Shown: piece after piece, positions 58,523-64,000 of the stretch | Position numbering within the stretch: the first letter of the stretch is position 1 | Layout: each line of letters begins with the position of its first letter | NCBI RefSeq assembly: GCF_004799405.1 | Contig: NZ_SSMW01000011.1 | Span: 32,568 to 96,567, forward strand | Direction: 5' to 3' | Source: Bradyrhizobium sp. | GTDB lineage: Bacteria > Pseudomonadota > Alphaproteobacteria > Rhizobiales > Xanthobacteraceae | DNA length: 64,000 bases | Translations under genes and position numbers: made by a program | Notes under the pieces: generated by a model | What the model was told of the DNA's origin: nothing | The model's database searches: none | The model's input: only the letters and a program-made list of their open reading frames with translations

Positions 58523-59976
58523 GCGACCCTCGAGGCGAGTGCGGCCGCCACCGCATCGTGATCGCTGAAGGCAAGCGTGCGGTCGCCGACAATCTGTCCG
58601 GTTTCATGGCCCTTGCCGGCGATCAGCAGGGCATCGCCGGGCTGCAGGTCGGCAATCGCGGCCCGGATCGCCTCGGCGCGGTCGCCGATGTCCTTGGCGC
58701 CCTTTGCAGCGCTCAAAATCGCCGCGCGGATCGCCGCCGGATTCTCGCTGCGCGGATTATCGTCGGTGACGATGATGCCGTCGGCATTCTCGGTTGCAAT
58801 CGCGCCCATCAGCGGACGCTTGCCGGCATCGCGATCGCCGCCGGCGCCGAACACCACCACAAGCCTGCGCTTCGCATACGGCCTTAACGCCTGCAGCGCC
58901 TTGGCCAGCGCATCCGGCTTGTGCGCGTAGTCGACAAAGATCGGCGCGCCATTGCGTTCGCCGACCCGTTCCAGCCGTCCCCTGGCGCCTTCGAGATGCT
59001 CCAGTGCCGCGAACACGGCTTTCGGCGCGCTGCCGGTGCCGATCGCGAGCCCGGCGGAGACGAGCGCATTCTCGATCTGGAATTCGCCGACCAGCGGCAG
59101 CCGGACCGCATGCCTGCGCCCGCGATGCTCGAGGGTCAGTTTCTGGGCAAAGCCGTCGATGTCGGCCTCAATCAGCCGAATGCCATTGCCGGCGCCGCCG
59201 CCCTTGCGGCCCACCGCGATGACCTTCAAGTTCCGCGCGCGCGCCGCATCGATCACAGCCTGCGAACAGTCGTGATCGGCCGAGATCGCCGCAGCGCCGC
59301 CGGCCGCGACCAGATCGAACAACCGCAGCTTGGCGCCGAGATAGTGCGCGACATCCGGATGGTAATCCATGTGGTCGCGGGAAAGATTGGTGAAGCCGCC
59401 GGCAGCGATGCGCACCCCGTCCAGCCGAAACTGATCGAGCCCGTGCGATGACGCCTCGAACGCCAGATGGGTGACGCCCTCGCGCGCGATTTCGTCGAGC
59501 TGCCGATGCAGCGCGATCGGATCCGGCGTCGTCAGCGATCCGTAGATGGTGCGTTTCGGCGAGACCAGCCCGATGGTGCCGATGCTGGCCGAGGCGTGAC
59601 CGAGCCGTTGCCAGATCTGCCGCGTGAAAGCAGCGACCGAGGTCTTGCCGCTGGTGCCGGTCACCGCGGCGATGGTAGCGGGCTGCAGCGGATAAAATTT
59701 CGCCGCCGCCTGCGCCAGCGCGCGGCGCGGATTTGGCGTGGTCACGAACGGAACCCGAAGACCGCCTTGCGGCGGATGATCGCCCGCGACCGCCGCCGCA
59801 CCGGATGCAATGGCGGAATCGATGAAGCGCGCGCCATCGGTTTTGCTGCCGGCCAGCGCGAAGAACAAATCGCCCGGCTTGACCGCCCGGCTGTCCACGG
59901 CAACGCCGGACACCTCGGCCGCCTCCGCCCGCGGGTCGATCATGGCGTCATCGCTGAACAGGTCGCGAAGTCTCAT
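58519..59976 (-). CDS. murE: UDP-MurNAc-L-Ala-D-Glu:meso-DAP ligase
   Basis: Adds the third amino acid. The 485-residue protein has [20 protein letters not shown] (about 22-41), the ATP site GTSGKTS (107-113), [23 protein letters not shown], and, near residue 405, DDNPRSENP. The DNPR motif marks use of meso-diaminopimelate, as expected in a Gram-negative. It is 34 bases after ftsI and overlaps murF by four bases. Confidence 0.97.
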   Translation of the reverse strand: MRLRDLFSDDAMIDPRAEAAEVSGVAVDSRAVKPGDLFFALAGSKTDGARFIDSAIASGAAAVAGDHPPQGGLRVPFVTTPNPRRALAQAAAKFYPLQPATIAAVTGTSGKTSVAAFTRQIWQRLGHASASIGTIGLVSPKRTIYGSLTTPDPIALHRQLDEIAREGVTHLAFEASSHGLDQFRLDGVRIAAGGFTNLSRDHMDYHPDVAHYLGAKLRLFDLVAAGGAAAISADHDCSQAVIDAARARNLKVIAVGRKGGGAGNGIRLIEADIDGFAQKLTLEHRGRRHAVRLPLVGEFQIENALVSAGLAIGTGSAPKAVFAALEHLEGARGRLERVGERNGAPIFVDYAHKPDALAKALQALRPYAKRRLVVVFGAGGDRDAGKRPLMGAIATENADGIIVTDDNPRSENPAAIRAAILSAAKGAKDIGDRAEAIRAAIADLQPGDALLIAGKGHETGQIVGDRTLAFSDHDAVAAALASRVA

Positions 59977-60010
59977 TATCTTCCAGTCCGGCCGGCGCTG
60001 GTATTACGCC

Positions 60011-61759
60011 TTACTGGGTTGTCCTGGATGCCGCAAGAATAAGGCGGTCGGACGGCGGCAGATCGAAGCGCGGCTCGATCCCCAAAAGCGGTGCAATGCG
60101 GGCAATCACCGCGCCGCTGGTCGGCACCGCGTTCCAGCCGGAGGTCATGAACCCGTAGGTTTCCTTCAGCGCCTGCGGCTCGTCCAGCATCACCAGCAAC
60201 TGGTATTGCGGATTGTCGGCCGGCAGGATCGCGGTGAAGGCCGTCAGCACCCGCTTCCTGGCGTAGCGGCCGTTGACGACCTTTTCGGCGGTACCGGTCT
60301 TGCCGCCGATATAATAGCCCTTCACATCGGCCTTGCGCGCCGTGCCGATCTCGGCGTTGAGCCGCATCAGGAACCGCATCTTTTCGCTGGTCTCGGGCTT
60401 GATCACCCGCTTCGCCAGCGCCATCGCTTCCTGCTGGCTGCGTTTCATGAAGGTCGGGGGAATCAGCCAGCCGCCGTTGACGAGGGCGTCGATGCCCATC
60501 ACCGCCTGCAGCGGTGCCACGGCAATACCGTGCCCGAAGGCAATCGTCACCGTGTTCAACTCGCCCCAGTGTTTGGGCACGATCGGCGAGGCGCTCTCGG
60601 GCAGTTCGGTGCGCAGCCGATCGAGCTGACCCAGTTTGCGTAGGAACGCCTTGTGCGCCTCGACGCCTTGCGACAACGCAATCCGCGCCGCGCCGACGTT
60701 CGACGAGAAGGTGAATACCTCCTTCATGTTGAGCAAGCGGCCCTTCGGCTCGTCGTCATGGATCGTGAACTTGCCGTAATGCAACGGACCGCGCGCGTCC
60801 CACAGCGAGTTGAGATCGGACTTGCCGGAATCCAGCGCCATCGCCAGCGTGAAGGCCTTGAAGGTCGATCCCATCTCGTAGACGCCGGTCGTCAGCCGAT
60901 TGATGCGATCGGGATCGTGCGCCTCTTTCGGGTTGTTGGGATCGAAATCCGGCACCGACACCATGGCGACGATTTCGCCGGTCTTGACGTTGGAGACGAG
61001 ACCGGAGGCCGCCTTGGCGTGGAATTTCTCCTTGGCCTTGAGGAGTTCGTCGCGCAGCGCGTGCTCGACGCGCAGATCGACCGACAGCTCCACCGGCCGC
61101 TGTAGACGGTCGGTGGCAAAGCCGGCGCGATGCAGATCGGCGAGGCCATTGCTGTCGACCCATTTCTCCATCCCGGCGATACCCTGATTGTCGATGTTGA
61201 CGAGGCCAATCAGATGCGCCACTTCGGCGCCGGTGGGATAAACCCGCTTGTTCTCGCGCAGGAAGCCGATGCCGGGAATGCCGAGGCGGTGAATTTCCTG
61301 CTGCTGCAGCGGCGTGATTTCGCGCTTCAGCCAGACGAAGCCTTTTTTGCCCGACAGCCGTTCGCGCACCTCGCCGGTGTCGAGATCCGGCAATGTCGCG
61401 GTCAGAAGCTCGATGGCTTCGTCCTTGTCGATGATCCTGCGCGGCTCGCCGAACAGGCTGGGCGCCTTGATGTCGGTGGCGAGCACCTCGCCGTTGCGGT
61501 CGGTGATATCCGGCCGGGCGGTGGCGATCGCGTCCTGCGCGGCGGTGCGGCGGGCGCCGTGGCCGTCACCGACGACGGCAAACATCACAAGCCGTCCGCC
61601 GATCACCGCATAGATCGCGACGAATGCGACGATCGCAAATCCGACGCGCGCGCGCGCTTTCGCGGAGCGGTTGACGTTGCGGCCGTACAGCAGGCTGCGG
61701 ATCAGCCGCTGCCGCCACGGTTCCACGGACTTGACGGATGCGCGCGCCTGACCGGTCAT
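60011..61759 (-). CDS. ftsI: Septal transpeptidase FtsI (PBP3)
   Basis: Cross-links septal peptidoglycan together with FtsW. The 582-residue protein has a short basic cytoplasmic part, one transmembrane helix (about 40-60), the PBP dimer/pedestal domain ([13 protein letters not shown], about 84-96), and the transpeptidase domain with STFK (298-301, nucleophile Ser298), SSN (352-354) and KTGTAE (487-492). Its ATG overlaps the ftsL stop by four bases. Confidence 0.97.
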   Translation of the reverse strand: MTGQARASVKSVEPWRQRLIRSLLYGRNVNRSAKARARVGFAIVAFVAIYAVIGGRLVMFAVVGDGHGARRTAAQDAIATARPDITDRNGEVLATDIKAPSLFGEPRRIIDKDEAIELLTATLPDLDTGEVRERLSGKKGFVWLKREITPLQQQEIHRLGIPGIGFLRENKRVYPTGAEVAHLIGLVNIDNQGIAGMEKWVDSNGLADLHRAGFATDRLQRPVELSVDLRVEHALRDELLKAKEKFHAKAASGLVSNVKTGEIVAMVSVPDFDPNNPKEAHDPDRINRLTTGVYEMGSTFKAFTLAMALDSGKSDLNSLWDARGPLHYGKFTIHDDEPKGRLLNMKEVFTFSSNVGAARIALSQGVEAHKAFLRKLGQLDRLRTELPESASPIVPKHWGELNTVTIAFGHGIAVAPLQAVMGIDALVNGGWLIPPTFMKRSQQEAMALAKRVIKPETSEKMRFLMRLNAEIGTARKADVKGYYIGGKTGTAEKVVNGRYARKRVLTAFTAILPADNPQYQLLVMLDEPQALKETYGFMTSGWNAVPTSGAVIARIAPLLGIEPRFDLPPSDRLILAASRTTQ

Positions 61760-62136
61760 CGCCGATCCTCCGGCGCCGGCACCGAACCGGTCACGCTGGG
61801 GGCATCGATGGTCTCGATCATGGCGCCGATCGGATCGGGATCGCCCGATTTGGTAAAGTTCGGCGGACGCTCGGGCAGGTTTTTCAGCGAATCATATTGC
61901 GTGGCGCTGAGCGGTTTCAGCGCCAGGTGACGCTCGGCGAGGCCCTGCAGCCGCAGCGGCGCATCGAGCTTTGCCCATTCCGAACGCAGTGCGGCGATGG
62001 CGTCGCGCTGCTCGCGAATGTCTGCGTGCAGGCGCAGCACGCGCTCGGTGCGCGCGGTGGATTCCATCTTAATCCGGTAGACATAGGCCGCGGCAAACAC
62101 CAGCACGCCGATCACGAGGAGGTGGATGATCCGCAT
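61756..62136 (-). CDS. ftsL: Cell division protein FtsL
   Basis: Small bitopic divisome protein. The 126-residue sequence starts MRIIHLLVIGVLVFAAAYVY (N-terminal transmembrane helix, about 4-22). A coiled coil of about 45 residues follows (RVLRLHADIREQRDAIAALRSEW, in part), then LQGLAERHLALKPLSATQYD, a recognisable FtsL segment, and a Pro-rich tail. It begins 2 bases after rsmH and is coupled to ftsI. Sequence conservation is low in this family, but position and layout fit. Confidence 0.92.
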   Translation of the reverse strand: MRIIHLLVIGVLVFAAAYVYRIKMESTARTERVLRLHADIREQRDAIAALRSEWAKLDAPLRLQGLAERHLALKPLSATQYDSLKNLPERPPNFTKSGDPDPIGAMIETIDAPSVTGSVPAPEDRR

Positions 62137-62138
62137 GG

Positions 62139-63134
62139 TCAGCCTCCCCCCATCACGTCGGCGAGAACGGGCCAGGCCGGCAATTCGGCGGCGGCATGCG
62201 CAGGTGCATCGGTACGCTCCGCCGCGCGCAATTTCGCCGACCGCGCGCGCGGATTGGCTGAAATCTCGTCGTCGCCAGGCGTGACCGGGCGCTTGGTCAG
62301 AATTTGGAAACTCGGCGCGACCGGCGCGATATCAGGCAGATGCCGCGAGCCGCCGCCGGCCCTGGCGCGTTCGACCAGGAAATTCTTGACGATGCGGTCT
62401 TCCAGCGAATGAAACGACACCACCACCAGCCGGCCGCCGGGTTTCAGGATGCGCTCGGACGCCGACAGCGCCAGATGCAGTTCGTCGAGTTCCTGGTTGA
62501 CGAAGATCCGGAGACCCTGGAACGTCCGGGTCGCGGGATGAATTTCGCCGGGCTTCGAGCGCACCACCTTGGAGACGATATCGGCCAGTGCGCGCGTGGT
62601 CGCGACCGGTGCATGCTTGCGCGCCGCGACGATGGCGCGCGCGACACTTCGCGAATACCGCTCTTCGCCGAAGATGTAGATGATGTTGGCGAGATCGGCC
62701 TCGGAAGCCCGGGCGACCACATCCGCCGCGGTCGGACCATCATGGCCCATCCGCATGTCGAGCGGACCGTTGCTGCGAAACGAGAAGCCGCGCTCGGCGT
62801 CGTCGAGTTGCATCGACGACACCCCGACATCCATCACGACGCCGTCGACGGCGTCGACACCCTGCGCGGCGCAAATTTCGGCGAGATTGGAAAACCGGTC
62901 TTCGACCAGGGTCAGCCGGCCGCCCGATCGGTCGACCAGACCGAACCCGCCGGCAATCGCCGTGCGGTCGCGATCGATTCCGATGACGCGGGTTCCGGCG
63001 ACCGCAAGAATGGCCCGGCTGTAGCCGCCGGCCCCAAAGGTGGCGTCGACATAGATGCCGCCGTCACGCGGGCCAAGCATCGCCACGGCCTCAGCGCCGA
63101 GGACGGGAACATGACGGCTACCGGACGAACTCAC
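62139..63134 (-). CDS. rsmH: 16S rRNA m4C1402 methyltransferase
   Basis: Methylates the base C1402 of 16S rRNA. The 331-residue protein has [14 protein letters not shown] (N-terminal), the SAM motif [15 protein letters not shown] (about 28-42), [23 protein letters not shown] (in part), [17 protein letters not shown] and [15 protein letters not shown]. The GTG at 63134 is preferred: GGAG lies upstream and residues match the family from there. An upstream in-frame ATG (63320) would add 62 unconserved residues. It is the first gene of the dcw cluster here; no mraZ precedes it. Confidence 0.94.
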   Translation of the reverse strand: MSSSGSRHVPVLGAEAVAMLGPRDGGIYVDATFGAGGYSRAILAVAGTRVIGIDRDRTAIAGGFGLVDRSGGRLTLVEDRFSNLAEICAAQGVDAVDGVVMDVGVSSMQLDDAERGFSFRSNGPLDMRMGHDGPTAADVVARASEADLANIIYIFGEERYSRSVARAIVAARKHAPVATTRALADIVSKVVRSKPGEIHPATRTFQGLRIFVNQELDELHLALSASERILKPGGRLVVVSFHSLEDRIVKNFLVERARAGGGSRHLPDIAPVAPSFQILTKRPVTPGDDEISANPRARSAKLRAAERTDAPAHAAAELPAWPVLADVMGGG

Positions 63135-63729
63135 GCCCCGGCTCCGGATCCGGCCGGGGTCAAGTTGTGGAAACGGGACGCGAACGAGTCCATTGCGCCT
63201 CAAACATACGCGCTTAGCCGGGCTTTTCGCCGCAAAAAGCCCCGGTAAGGCACGATTGCCGCTCCGGTGCGGCCCAAATCGCATACCCTGATTTCCCGAC
63301 GGGATTTGGTGGGCTGCCATGGGATTTCGAGCGTCAATAGGGCCTCGGCCGCCCCCACACCGGTTCGGCTCTTCACCACTCAGTAACGGCGGTTAGCGTT
63401 AAGAAAGCGTTGAAGGTTTAAGAGGATTTTAGGGATCGACCGGACCACCGGACGGCCCCTCCCCGGCACGAATTTTCTCCAACAGGCGCGACGTTCGCCG
63501 GCGCAGTGATGCTCCCCGCACACACTCGCCGAAAATGCGAAGCGAGGGCCGGCTGCCGCATTGCGCGGACGGCATCGGATAAGGAATAGTGCTGAAGTGT
63601 GTTTTGAAACGCACTATTGCCGTTCTCCTGCCCGGTTTGAGTTGTCGTATGCCGCTCGGTTCGTTTGCGCCTGTTGGAATTGATTCGAGGCTCCGGCGCG
63701 CCGCTCCGCTCCCCAGGGCCAATGCGAAT
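63135..63729. other. Divergent promoter region of the dcw cluster
   Basis: A 595-base gap between rsmH and the amidase gene. The minus-strand frame is open for 62 codons before rsmH but has no family match. At 63399-63413 lies TTAA-GAAAGCG-TTGA, one base off the CtrA box TTAA-N7-TTAA, in a locally AT-richer stretch. No MraZ-like frame, tRNA or palindromic element is seen. It probably holds the main promoter of the cluster. Confidence 0.45.
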
Positions 63730-64000
63730 ATGAAGACGTTCACTCCGGATTCCTCGATCGCCTCCGATGTCATCCCGTCGCCGAACTATGGCGACCGGAA
63801 CAAGGCCCGTCTGCCCGACATGATCGTGCTGCACTACACCGGGATGCCTGACGTGGAAGGCGCCATCGCGCAGCTATGCACGGCGGGCACCGATGTTTCG
63901 GCGCATTACATCGTGCTGGAAGACGGCCGCATCGTGCAATGCGTCCCGGAGTCCAAGCGCGCCTGGCATGCCGGCGTGGCGTCCTGGGCCGGCGAGGAAG
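63730..64000 (+). CDS. N-acetylmuramoyl-L-alanine amidase (C-terminus beyond window)
   Basis: A peptidoglycan amidase of the AmiD/AmpD (amidase_2, zinc) type. The first 90 codons are visible. MIVLHYTGMPDVEGAI holds the first zinc His (His35), VSAHYIVLEDGRIVQCVPE follows, and AWHAGVASWAG contains a second conserved His (His80). There is no signal peptide, so it may act in the cytoplasm on recycled muropeptides, or be exported by another route. It diverges from the dcw cluster. The ATG at 63730 is chosen because an earlier ATG at 63722 reads into a stop. Confidence 0.9.
   Translation, partial: MKTFTPDSSIASDVIPSPNYGDRNKARLPDMIVLHYTGMPDVEGAIAQLCTAGTDVSAHYIVLEDGRIVQCVPESKRAWHAGVASWAGEE

Noticed and set aside
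63135..63320. Long N-terminal extension of RsmH (ATG at 63320)
   Set aside because: The 62 extra residues match nothing in the family, and a GTG with a ribosome site lies exactly where conservation starts.

Overview
The window is 64 kb of a GC-rich alphaproteobacterial chromosome, almost certainly from the Bradyrhizobium/Rhodopseudomonas/Nitrobacter group. The evidence is a circularly permuted two-piece tmRNA with the tag ANDNYAPVAQAA, an alpha-type SspB, small Bradyrhizobium-type hypothetical proteins, an unusually long FtsZ (592 residues), and the gene order rsmH-ftsL-ftsI-murE-murF-mraY-murD-ftsW-murG-murC-murB-ddl-ftsQ-ftsA-ftsZ-lpxC-bamD-recN-ligA. It looks like an ordinary chromosomal backbone with a few decayed spots. 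There is no prophage, CRISPR array, integrative element or complete insertion sequence.  Layout, left to right. 1-5.4 kb: thyA (cut by the window edge), two half-size chromate transporter genes, ssrA (tmRNA), sspB, fumC and an overlapping pair of small genes (DUF4169 and a ribbon-helix-helix protein). 5.5-20.8 kb: accessory metabolism and transport, comprising a giant AsmA-like protein, a cytochrome P450 diverging from its probable TetR regulator across a 20-bp palindrome, an MFS carrier, a lone FecR-domain protein, a complete TRAP transporter (dctPQM), a divergent ClC channel, a small unknown protein, an FAD-linked D-lactate/glycolate dehydrogenase-like protein and a hotdog thioesterase. 21-26 kb: a UvrD-type helicase carrying an in-frame palindromic repeat inside its ATPase core, then an ABC-2 type exporter pair. 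26-34 kb: an L,D-transpeptidase, a GMC oxidoreductase with its gluconate-dehydrogenase-subunit-3-like partner, a fused membrane/spermidine-synthase-like protein and a CrtI/PYROXD2-like oxidoreductase. These are followed by a small scarred region with a transposase remnant and a frameshifted VOC (glyoxalase-fold) gene. 34-42 kb: prmA, an aminopeptidase P, ligA, recN and bamD.  42.7-63.1 kb: the complete division and cell wall (dcw) cluster, all on the minus strand. It makes the peptidoglycan precursor (MurA is not here; MurB, MurC, MurD, MurE, MurF, Ddl), its lipid carriers (MraY, MurG), the septal synthase and its partners (FtsI, FtsW, FtsL, FtsQ), and the Z ring (FtsA, FtsZ). lpxC (lipid A) and bamD (outer-membrane protein assembly) sit just downstream, so the block covers the whole envelope. 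A strong hairpin terminator follows ftsZ. mraZ, usually found ahead of rsmH, is absent between rsmH and the divergent amidase gene at the right edge.  Most unusual items: (i) the palindromic element translated in frame inside uvrD between helicase motifs II and III; (ii) three different palindromic elements at three consecutive gene junctions in the dcw cluster (murB/murC, murC/murG, murG/ftsW); (iii) direct adjacency of ssrA and sspB, the tag and its adaptor; (iv) a repeat-dense, DnaA-box-like non-coding segment near 33.5 kb. I found no clear case of a wholly new defence or metabolic system.
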